Below, one piece after another: positions 44,426 to 53,052 of a DNA stretch of 64,000 nt. The DNA lies in the NCBI GenBank assembly GCA_020746995.1, contig JAGPXD010000001.1, positions 5,518,001-5,582,000 on the forward strand, written 5' to 3'. Within the stretch, counting starts at the first letter, position 1. Each line of letters begins with the position of its first letter. The stretch is from Plectosphaerella cucumerina (Eukaryota; Ascomycota; Sordariomycetes; Glomerellales; Plectosphaerellaceae). A model generated the notes under the pieces. The model was not told the origin of the DNA, searched no databases, and saw nothing but the letters and a program-made list of their open reading frames with translations. The position numbers and the translations under genes were made by a program.

Positions 44426-45211
44426 TTAGACGATCATCTGGGCGACGCCCTGACCGCCGAGGGTCTTTGAGCCGACAAAGTCCTGGCCCTTGACGGCGGC
44501 GAGAGTGTAGCAGATGGCGGTCAACAGCAGGAAGACGGCGGCGGCGATGAGGGAGCTGCGGCCGCCAAGGATGCTGAGGAACTGGATGACGGACATGACA
44601 GCGTAGGCGGCGGCGCGCAGCCAGTTGGTGGAGATGCGGCGCACAAAGGTGTCGAACTTTTCACTGGTCGGGCAGATGCGCAGCAGGAGGGGCACCTCGA
44701 TGAAGAGGATGACGAAGGCGGAGGCGCTGGAGGGGGGACAAGTCAGCGGGCTGGAGGGAAGAAGGAAAGGCGTGGAGGAGTGCTCACATGGCCAGGGCGC
44801 AGAAGATGATGAGAAGCACGGCAAAGGAGAAGATGGTGGCGATGCCGGTTGCCAGGCAGATGATCATGGACAGGATGCCAAGCCTGGGAGAGAAGTTAGC
44901 GAGTGGTCTATGGGGTTTCTTGTTGTCATGTTCGATGACTGATGGCGGGACGATTGATGGGCGGTAGGTGGAAGTGATCGCTACACCAGTCGTGACGCGG
45001 TGGTAGGGTGGTACGGTGGTGTCGCGAGGTTGTCGCCAAGAACGAGGGAAGAAAGAGAGTGTCGGATCGGATGGAGCTCGGTTCTTACCATTGTCCGTAG
45101 ATGCCTGTGGGGAGAGTCTGGTCAGCAATTGAAGGAGACGGACGGCAAGATGCCCGGGAATTGAGATCGCGTACTGAAGTTGCGGGTCTGGAACTCCTCC
45201 TTGAGCGTCAT
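44426..45211 (-). CDS. TVP18: Golgi membrane protein Tvp18
   Basis: Small four-helix protein of late-Golgi vesicles. Minus-strand exons 45211-45175, 45104-45089, 44883-44788 and 44726-44426 give 149 aa, the size of Tvp18 in other ascomycetes. The second exon is only 16 nt (encoding most of SIYGQW). Joined start: MTLKEEFQTRNFSIYGQWLGILSMIICLATG. Helices: about 19-35, 37-55 (FSFAVLLIIFCALAIASAFVI), 80-100 and 104-125. The conserved EVPLLLRICPTSEKFDTFVRR lies between helices and the protein ends GGQGVAQMIV. The donors GTACGC, GTAAGA and GTGAGC are all usable. Confidence 0.93.
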
Positions 45212-46493
45212 GATGGCGGTTGGTGGTGTCTTTGGTCGAGGTCGAGGGTGACGTGGGCAGTTTGAGCTTCTGGCTCGGCGAAGGGGAGCTGGTCGCGGTC
45301 GGAACGGCGGGCTCTGGGTCTACGCTGTGTTGCGGGGAGGAGGAGCAGGATCGATCGGAGTGATAGTTGCGCGGCTGGAGAAGAGTATCTTCGACGACGT
45401 GGACGATGCGACGGTGGTGATGCTGGTGGTGATGGTATGGGGGTTGTCTGGCCAGAGTTGCGTTGTGCGAATGGGGGAACCTGGAGGAGTGAGATGATGG
45501 AGATCGGACCGGGGATCAACGAATGACAAAGGATTCCTGCGGGCCCTGTGTCTGCTGGGCGAGGCTGGGCGCAGGGCAGCTGCCTCGCTGTATTGGCCTG
45601 AGAACCGGGGTCCTTCCAGGCGATGGGAGCTCGCCCGGGTGCTGTCTGGGGCAGGTGCCACGGAATGGGCCCACTCCACTCTAGGCGCACCGTCGTTGCC
45701 AGGGCACAGCCTCCCGCCCGCCCGTTCAGATGACGCGGCTGCCCAGATGCTGACAGGTGGTTGCCGATGGCTGGGCGAGACGACGAAGGGACCTTGAAAC
45801 GCAACCGCGACACAATTCGCTCGAGCTTCCGCACGGGTCAATGACAGGAAACGGTGCTTTTTCTTCTCTTTTTGTTTGGGTTGAAATTTGAGTTGGACCC
45901 TGAGGAGCGAGCTCTCTGACTTGTTTCCTTCGATGCTCCGTTTTGCCTCTGAGCTCAGTTCGCCAGCTTTATGTTCCTTCGCCACAAGCATAACTGGATC
46001 CGCCAGGCAGCTGTTTATCCCGAACCAGCCCACCGCTTCACGAGTACGCGTCCTCGTAATACGGGAACCCACGACCCCGCGATATCGTCGACTTGGAGCC
46101 CACCTTACAGCGTGACGTCGTCGCCCCTCGTCATTTCTCTGCACCGCCTCACCACAACCGAAAACAGCTGCCTGGACCTTATACCTAAGTGCCTAACTAC
46201 TGTCCGCTGCTGCCTCCCCCAGTCGAGTACGGAGATGCGCCGGGCGGTTGTGGTCATCGGTCACTCCGGCTCCGGAGCACCACCGGACGTCTCGGACCTG
46301 TCGGATTCTGGCTTTTTGATGCAGTACTCGTCACTCACTGCACAGAAAATTCGACTGAGCCCTGCGTATTCGCATTCGCCTCATTATGGCCTTGAGACCT
46401 ACCAACACCTGGACACTTGGCTTCTACCTAGGCTGCTGCCCCCATCCATCAACCCGGTAGCCATCCAGGCCGAACCTTTGCCTCCGCCCGCAC
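45212..46493. other. 1.3 kb intergenic region
   Basis: Upstream of TVP18 and downstream of the MFS gene. A minus-strand ORF of 274 codons here is basic, Ser/Pro-rich and unsupported. Otherwise nothing recognised. Confidence 0.5.
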
Positions 46494-48132
46494 TCACACC
46501 AGATAGCGCAGGAAGACCGCCCAGGCACTCGCCACAATGGCCACCAGCAGCCCAAATGTCACCATCGTGAACCACTTGCTCACCGTCCGCCTCGTCAACG
46601 GGTCGGAGTCCCGGTCCACAATGGCCGCCTCCCTCTCCTCACGCCTCCGCCGCGTCAGTGTCATGCCCCGACCCAAGAACTTGTAGTCGATGAGGATGTA
46701 CGAAATGCCGAGCACAAAGGCCCAGGCCTTGATACCAATGGCCACCAGCAGCACCCGGTAGTAGCCCTGGTCCTCAGTGCCATCCTGAAGCACGCCGAAC
46801 ACGACGTCCATCTGCCACCATGTCAGTAAGATTCACCGCTTTCTCCAAGACAGCACTCACAATGGTCGACCCCGAGTTGTTAAAGGCCCGCCACACGCCA
46901 AAGGCCGTGCCGATCTTGGCCTGGTCCGCCACCAGCAGCGGGATGCAGATCTGCAGCGGCATCGAGTTGATGACCCCCGCGAGACTCGAGAAGACCAGCG
47001 CCACAGTCGGGTGTGCGTTGGTGAAGCCCAGAATGGCGCAAGCTGTAATCCAAAGCACAGGTGCCGCAGCGACATAGTGGAATCGGTGACCGTACCGGTC
47101 CACAGCAATGCCCAGCACCGGGCTCAGCAGGATGGGCAGGATGCGTTGCGCCGTCGCAAGGTAGCCGGCCACGTCCTCCTCGTAGCCCTTCATGAAGATG
47201 ATGTCGGCCGAGCTCGTGCTGAAGCCGCCCGCCGCTCCGCTCTGCAGCAGCTGCGTCGCCGGGAGCATCAGGTATGCCCACGGCAGCTGGAAGAGCACAT
47301 TCCACGAGAATCGCCGCTTGTTGTCGGACCCCGATGCCGCCGCCGCCGCGAGGGCTCGTCCAGGCGTCAGACGGAACCGCTCGGGCACCGCCAGCCGCTC
47401 GAAGCACACGTAGGCCACGTTGACCAGAAGCGAGAAACCGCAGAAGAAAACGGGGATCCAGAAGGTCCATCCGTACCATCCTGTGCCGTCGCGGATGGGA
47501 ATCGCAACCATGCCCGACACGAGGCTGACCGTGTTGGCCACGGCGCTCTCAAGGCCAAAGGCGAAAGCCAGACCACCGGCACCGAACCAGTGGTAGAAGA
47601 ACTGCATCACGATTAGAGGGCGTCAACATCAGGGTAAAGAAGACCAACTCACCTTTTGCGTCGCCGAGTCCAGCACCGCAATGCCAAAGCCCATAAGAAC
47701 ATGGCCGCCCACAAGCACCCGCCACAGACCGACCTGCACACCGGCCGCGGCCACGACGGACCCAACGAGAATGGCCGACGTGCAGCACAGCGTGACAACA
47801 TTGGGACCCCACCAGTCGAGTATCAGTCCACCGACGATGGGCAGCACCGTGTTGACAAAAGCGTCGGCGCTGCTGAGGACGCCAAATTGGGTGTTTGTGA
47901 TGCCGAGCTCGTTGCGCAGCGTGTTCTTGAGGGGACCCAGAGCCGAGCCCGTCCAGGTGTGGCCGATGGGGAGGGTGATGACGCAGAGGAGAGCGATCCA
48001 TTTGTAGGACCAGGGGATCACCAGGGTGGGGGAGGCGTCCTCATCCTGTGAGTTGTCCTGAGAAGTGACCTCGCAGGAGGGAGCCTTCTTCTCAGGCATC
48101 TCCCCGTGGTTGTTCTTGGGAAGGGCCTCCAT
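46494..48132 (-). CDS. MFS transporter, MFSD1-like
   Basis: Minus-strand exons 48132-47653, 47601-46861 and 46811-46494 give 512 aa; introns of 51 and 49 nt, both phase 0. Twelve hydrophobic segments are readable, starting with PWSYKWIALLCVITLPIGHTW. After helix 2 comes the MFS signature region (FVNTVLPIVGGLILDWWGPN). The motif NTQFGVLSSADAFVNT resembles the MFSD1 branch, whose animal member exports dipeptides from lysosomes. The N-terminus is hydrophilic (Glu/Asp/Lys), as is the C-terminus (LTRRRREEREAAIVDRDS). Two CGG-N8-CCG elements (48707, 48799) lie 575-680 bp upstream; matching ones lie in the MFS/PdxA-like promoter at 51 kb. Substrate unknown. Confidence 0.88.
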
Positions 48133-48706
48133 GGTGGCCGGGCGGGAACAGAGACAAAGATGTGATGATGATGGATGTCGAAAGTCATGAAGGACAAGAG
48201 GCATGCCCGGTGCTTTATACCTCACAGACGGACTGCAGATGCGCCGGCGGAAATCTCGCCCACTTACACTTCCGTGGAAGTCCCTGATTATCAGATTGAT
48301 TAGGTTCCCGGACGCTGCTTCGGCCAGCGGACTCATCTAATCTGATGGATCTCGACGCTTGGCATCGCCGTCTAGGGCCACTGGGTCGACTTAAGCTTCT
48401 CGTGTTTTATGGACCCGGCGCCGAAGCGAGGTCGGTCCTCCGTTGCTAGCGGTGTGGCAGTGTTGAGAGCGGGCCGCTGTCGATGATGGTGGTTAGAGGC
48501 ATTTTGAGGCTCTGGAGCACGTTGAAGCTTCACAAAGGACAAGATAGTAGATACAATACATATTGCAGATTAAAGCAAAACTGATATACTATTGTCCAGT
48601 CACCAAATTCATCTGTTGAGACCACTCTCGATTCAAGTTCAGATTCTTGGGAAAACATCTTCAGATGTCGTCGATAAGGCAGACCCCTGACCGTCGGTGA
48701 TCACCA

Positions 48707-48720
48707 CGGCGATTCCACCG
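48707..48720. promoter_or_regulatory. CGG-N8-CCG element, copy 1
   Basis: CGGCGATTCCACCG. Its reverse complement is repeated exactly at 51082. Candidate binding site for a Zn2Cys6 dimer. Confidence 0.55.
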
Positions 48721-48798
48721 CTGGACAAAAACTAGCATCGCCCGTCCCACCCACAGCCCCCTTCTGCCTCCGTGACTGGCTCACCATGTCCAAAATCG

Positions 48799-48812
48799 CG
48801 GCGATTCCTCCG
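48799..48812. promoter_or_regulatory. CGG-N8-CCG element, copy 2
   Basis: CGGCGATTCCTCCG, one base different from copy 1 and 92 bases from it, same orientation. Confidence 0.5.
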
Positions 48813-48920
48813 TGAGCCCACCACCGCCAAGACCAAACACCCCTGGCGAGAAAAGCCAAGTCCGACTACCGACGCCCGGCCGCCAGAAATGCCCCTCTCG
48901 ACAACACCACAATCCACAAC

Positions 48921-50738
48921 CTAAGGGTCGCCAGCCGCCGCCTCCCTGCGCGCCCGCAGCTCGCCAGCCATGACAGAAGCATGATCCATGCGCTCGACAG
49001 GATACTTCTTGAACAAGCGCGAGAAGCCGTACGCACACACGCACAGCAGGCCAAGCCAGCTCGTCGTCGTAGCGAAGCCGGGCACGTACCGCGGCGCATG
49101 CTCCTTGGGCCACAGCCACGTCGCGTAGATGCTCGAGGCGTTGCCGATGGCGTTGATCAAGGCGATGGCTATCGCGCGCTTGGCCGCCGGCTGGGGGATC
49201 ACGTCTGAAACCCACGTCTTGACGAGGGGCGAGCAGCCGTAGATTGTGCCAAAGGCGAAGATTGTCAGGACGTATTGCGCCATGCGCGACTGGATCGTTG
49301 TCACGCAGATGAAGAGGATGCAGCCTAGGCCGGAGAGACCGCAGATGAATTGCCATTTGGCGCGGTAGCGGTCGGCGAGCCAGCAGCAGGCTACGACGTA
49401 GACGAGCGCTGCCATATATGCGGGAATCGTGTGGTCTGGGGGAGGAAACGTCAGTGGCGAGGTCGTGTTTGATTGGGGAAGGGCGTGCTTACATTGTCCC
49501 TGAGGTCCGGTCCAGCCAAAGCTGTTGACGAGCGTGGGGATGAAGTACTGCATGGTCTGCGAGCCCGTGACGAGGACGAAGAGGAGACATTGCGCCCACA
49601 CGCGCCAGTCGCGGACGGTCATCTTGAAGGCTGTCCAGTGTGGGATGTGCTCGACGCCGCTGCCCTGGGTCAGGCCGATGCCGTCGACGGCGAGGCGGTT
49701 GCAGGCGAGGATGCTCTCTTCTTCGGTCAGGAAGCGCTTGCTGGTGGATGGGTAGTCGGGCATGAAGAAGAAGATGATCATGGCCGCCACGACGGAGGCG
49801 AGGCCCTCGAGGATCTGGGCGTGTTAATCCCGAAGGGTGATGGGAGAGGGGGGGCCTTACGAAGAGCCATCGCCATCCTGGAAGCCCGGCAATGCCTTCC
49901 ATGTGCTCGGTGATGAGGCCGGCCAGGAGACCGGAGACAGCTCCGGCGATGGGGACGGAGGTGTAGAGGAAGGCGAATCGTGTGGCGAGCTCATACTTTC
50001 TGTACCAGGAGGAAAGGAAGAAGGCACAGCCAGGAGCGAAGCCCGCCTAGGAGAGGTCAGTGTCTGTCAAAGGGGGAGAGGTGGAGGACTCACTTCGGCA
50101 AATCCTAGCAGGAAGCGCATGCCGGCGAGCTGGTGCCAGTTCTGGGTCGCGCCCATGAGCGCGGCAAAGGTGCCCCAGACGAGGCCGAGGCCGGGGAGGA
50201 AAACACTCGGCCGAACGCGGGTGAGAATCATGTTTGCCTGTGTTGCTAGTCAGAGATTGGTGGTCGTTCATCATCGCGAGGGAACGTACCGGGACCTCGA
50301 AGACGAGATATGAGATGAAGAACTGAGGAGAGTTAGATTGGATATCCCCAGACTCTGGATGGCAGACTTACCACAAGTACGATGATCGAGTACTGCGACG
50401 AGGTCAGGCCAAAGTCGCGCTCAAGGCCACCTGTCTTGGCGTTTCTGGACGCCGTCAGCTGTCTACATCGTTTTCTAGGCCTGTGGTACTCACCCAATGT
50501 TGGCCCTGTCGAGGAATCCAAGGAGATACAGCGTCCATGTGCAAGGCAGAATGCGCCAGTCGAGCTTTCGCCTCAGCCGCTTCTCCTCATCAGTTCCATC
50601 GACCCAAGTCGCGGCAAAGGCCTGCGCCTCAGCAACATGCGCAGCGTCAGGCTTGAGGTTCTCGTTGCCATCGCTGGTGTGCACCGAGGCTCGCTCGACG
50701 CGCTGGTCGGGTGACTGGGTATTCTTCTCGGAAGACAT
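48921..50738 (-). CDS. MFS transporter, anion:cation symporter (Dal5/allantoate-permease-like) family
   Basis: Minus-strand exons 50738-50494, 50444-50372, 50322-50290, 50237-50094, 50046-49861, 49814-49493 and 49435-48921 give 505 aa. Seven exons is the highest count in the window; the third is 33 nt (FFISYLVFEVP). Family marks: RKLDWRILPCTWTLYLLGFLDRANIGNAKTGG, then YLVFEVPANMILTRVRPSVFLPGL, GFAEAGFAPGCAFFLSSWYRKYE and LPGWRWLFILEG, which together are typical of fungal permeases for carboxylates, allantoate, pantothenate and similar anions. The long loop after helix 6 (LTEEESILACNRLAVDGIG) fits. Head-to-head with the PdxA-like gene; the shared promoter holds three CGG-N8-CCG elements. TATATAA lies 82 bp before the ATG. 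Confidence 0.93.
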
Positions 50739-50814
50739 GGTGAGAGACAGATTGAGGATGATGGCTTGGGTGATGGCGAGGAGGCCTGGGGATGGTAGAG
50801 GACCGCAGACCTCG

Positions 50815-50826
50815 ATTGGTTATATA
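50815..50826 (-). promoter_or_regulatory. CCAAT and TATA boxes of the MFS symporter gene
   Basis: On the minus strand TATATAA (50826-50820) is immediately followed by CCAAT (50819-50815). The TATA box lies about 82 bases upstream of the ATG. Confidence 0.5.
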
Positions 50827-50981
50827 CTCGGGGTCATGATGGAATGTCAATGTCTTTGGGTGTTGAAGGCAAGCCGGGAGATACGCATGGACGCCCTCGA
50901 GGTGACCAAAGACCCGAACTAGTGGGAAACCCCACGGGGGAGGATCATGTGGAGGAGGGGACGGCAGTGAGCTGTGTGGTC

Positions 50982-50995
50982 CGCTGAAATCGCCG
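50982..50995. promoter_or_regulatory. CGG-N8-CCG-type element, copy 3 (imperfect)
   Basis: CGCTGAAATCGCCG, reverse complement CGGCGATTTCAGCG. One half-site is CGC instead of CGG, but the core CGGCGATT matches the others. Confidence 0.45.
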
Positions 50996-51081
50996 TGGAC
51001 TGATGTCGCCCCGATCGCGGCGCCGAGGGAAGTGACACGGCAAGAGTGCCGCCTTGATTGTGGTTGGGGAGGTTGAAGCTG

Positions 51082-51095
51082 CGGTGGAATCGCCG
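51082..51095. promoter_or_regulatory. CGG-N8-CCG element, copy 4
   Basis: CGGTGGAATCGCCG, the exact reverse complement of copy 1 at 48707. Confidence 0.55.
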
Positions 51096-51220
51096 TCGAA
51101 CCTGCGGTTGCAACGCGGGGTCCCCGGATTTTGCGCGACAGACGGCTGAAGTTCCGTGATGTGCTGGAGAGAGGTGTCACCGGACGGTGATGGCTGGTGG
51201 CCGTGAGGGGGTCGCGACCA

Positions 51221-51234
51221 CGGCGAAATCGCCG
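51221..51234. promoter_or_regulatory. CGG-N8-CCG element, copy 5
   Basis: CGGCGAAATCGCCG, about 230 bases before the PdxA-like ATG; reverse complement CGGCGATTTCGCCG shares the core with the other copies. Confidence 0.55.
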
Positions 51235-51358
51235 CGACCCCATGCGGCCTCAGCTTGCAACCGCCGCGCTAGGGTCTTTCCTTCAGACCAAGCACACCAT
51301 CTTGTGCCCTCCTCACAACTGTCACTTCTATAATTTCCATCTGAGTAGCAGGGCCCAA

Positions 51359-51364
51359 TATAAG
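51359..51364 (+). promoter_or_regulatory. TATA-like box of the PdxA-like gene
   Basis: TATAAG about 105 bases upstream of the ATG, preceded by a CAA. Confidence 0.45.
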
Positions 51365-51464
51365 ACAGCTTCTCAACGACAAGCTCAGTTTTCCCTCCAC
51401 ATCACCAAGCAGCCATTCTCTTCTCTAAGCACATCCCACATACACACACACCTCACCTCACATC

Positions 51465-52580
51465 ATGGTCGCAGCAATTGAGCCCCCTATCGAGGTCACC
51501 GGCCCGCGCAGGCCGCGGATCGCACTGACAATGGGGGATCCCTCGGGCATCGGCCCCGAGCTCGCCGCAAAGCTGTTGAGCAACCCCGCCAACCGGGAGC
51601 GCGCCGACATCATCCTGCTCGCCGACGAGTCGGAGCTCCAGAGCGCCATCCGCGATGCCGACAACGTTCACGTCGATGCATCTTCCCGCCCCGCTAGCTC
51701 TCGCAACATCCAAGTGCTGGACGACGACTCAGCAGCCGACTACACTTGCGTCCGCGGCGAGGTGTCCAAGGACAGCGGCGCACGGGCAATCCACCAGCTC
51801 AGACGGGCGCTGGACCTCGCGCAGGCCGGCGAGGTCGACGCCATCGTCTTCACCCCGCTCAACAAGAGCTCTCTCAAGCTCGCGGGGATGAAGGAGGAAG
51901 ACGAGCTGCGCTGGTTCGCCAACCAGCTCGGCTTCACCGGCACAACGAGCGAGATCAACATTGCCGGCGACCTCTGGACGGGTCGCGTGACGAGCCACGT
52001 TGGCATCGGCGAGGTAGCCGGCCGGGTGACAATGGAGACGACCCTCCGTGCCATCGAGCTCCTCCATCGTCTGCGGTGGGAGTCCGGCGTCGACGCCCCG
52101 CGCCTGGGCGTGTGCGCGTTGAACCCTCACAACGGCGAAAACGGCGCCTTCGGACGCCACGAGATCGACCACATCCGTCCGGCGGTAGCCATGGCGCGCG
52201 AGCGGGGGATCGACGCCCAAGGGCCGTTCCCATGCGACACCATCTTCCTGGCGAGGAAGCGCTTCGACGGCATCGTGACCATGTACCACGACCAGGGTCA
52301 AATTGCCATGAAGCTGCTCTCGTTCGAGGGCGGAGTGACGGTGCAGGGCGGGCTGCCGATTCCCGTGGCGACGCCGGCGCACGGCACGGCGTTTGATATT
52401 GCGGGGTTGAATCAGGCGGCGGTGGCGAGCACGCAGAACGCGTTTGACATTGCGGCGACCATGGCGGAGAGGAGGATCGCGGGGGGTGTTGCGGGGAGGG
52501 AGATGGGGGTTGTTCTTGGGGTGAAGAGTGCTGCGTTGCCGAAGGCGAGTGTTGTCGAGATTCACTCGGGGTGTTGTTAG
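51465..52580 (+). CDS. PdxA-family (4-hydroxythreonine-4-phosphate dehydrogenase-like) enzyme, bacterial type
   Basis: Single exon, 371 aa, close to bacterial PdxA length plus about 15 N-terminal residues. NAD-dependent, metal-dependent oxidation and decarboxylation is the family reaction. Motifs: LTMGDPSGIGPE (21-32), metal ligands His178 (TSHVG), His222 (NPHNGENG) and His275 (MYHDQG), and the closing ATPAHGTAFDIAG. The block that is GHTE in the vitamin-B6 enzyme reads EDEL (about 145-148), so the substrate phosphate or hydroxy-acid contact has probably changed. Fungi make PLP with the PDX1/PDX2 system, so a B6 role is unlikely. Members named PdxA2 oxidise threonate or erythronate 4-phosphate in bacteria, which makes sugar-acid catabolism attractive (inference). 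Intronless beside a seven-exon gene; acquisition from bacteria is possible. Confidence 0.9.
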   Translation: MVAAIEPPIEVTGPRRPRIALTMGDPSGIGPELAAKLLSNPANRERADIILLADESELQSAIRDADNVHVDASSRPASSRNIQVLDDDSAADYTCVRGEVSKDSGARAIHQLRRALDLAQAGEVDAIVFTPLNKSSLKLAGMKEEDELRWFANQLGFTGTTSEINIAGDLWTGRVTSHVGIGEVAGRVTMETTLRAIELLHRLRWESGVDAPRLGVCALNPHNGENGAFGRHEIDHIRPAVAMARERGIDAQGPFPCDTIFLARKRFDGIVTMYHDQGQIAMKLLSFEGGVTVQGGLPIPVATPAHGTAFDIAGLNQAAVASTQNAFDIAATMAERRIAGGVAGREMGVVLGVKSAALPKASVVEIHSGCC

Positions 52581-53052
52581 GGAGGAAGTGAAGGTTGCAA
52601 TTTGGGAGGGGAACGAGGAAAGTTGACGATCCACGTCTGGAGTGCGAGAAATGATAGGAGGGGCGAGTTTCACACTGTGCTCTTTTTGGGCTAGTACAGC
52701 CTTAACATCACGTGGCTGGGATCCCAACGGGATGGTACAGATGAGAGCCCGGATTTCAATGCATGGAGTTCAATCAAAAACATCGCAAGATCATACCCAT
52801 GAAATGAGCGTCCTCAACATCCACCATCATGTCGACCATGGCCACCGTAACCGACAGGCTGTATCGTCCGGGCCTACGACACGTGTGAGTGGGGACCGGA
52901 CTATTCCCCGGGATTCGCGCTGCAGCACCCCACCTAAATAAACCCCACGTCCGGCGTCGGTCAACGTCGACCGTCCTCGCCTCCTCCACCTCCACCCTCC
53001 TGACCCCCGTCACCACCCGATGTAGTCCCTCCGCCCCCGCGCTGCCGCCGAA
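52581..53052. other. Promoter of the second Zn2Cys6 regulator
   Basis: About 470 bases, non-coding, with the palindrome at 52896 (listed) and a C-rich leader. Confidence 0.55.
52896..52911. promoter_or_regulatory. CCGG-N8-CCGG element in the regulator promoter
   Basis: CCGGACTATTCCCCGG includes CGG-N8-CCG with the same spacing as the five elements near the MFS/PdxA genes but a different core. It lies about 145 bp before the regulator ATG; autoregulation is possible. Confidence 0.4.

Larger units (their letters stand above)
48133..48920. other. Promoter of the MFSD1-like gene / 3' region of the next MFS gene
   Basis: About 790 bases. Contains two copies of the 14-bp CGG-N8-CCG element, a 14-bp palindrome ACTTCCGTGGAAGT near 48,265 and the palindrome GGTGATCACC at 48696-48705. 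Confidence 0.55.
50739..51464. other. Divergent promoter, MFS symporter / PdxA-like gene
   Basis: About 725 bases, non-coding, with TATA boxes close to both genes and three CGG-N8-CCG-type elements between them (each listed). Confidence 0.65.

Noticed and set aside
45320..46144. 274-codon minus-strand ORF upstream of TVP18
   Set aside because: Basic and Ser/Pro-rich without motifs; it lies where the TVP18 promoter should be.
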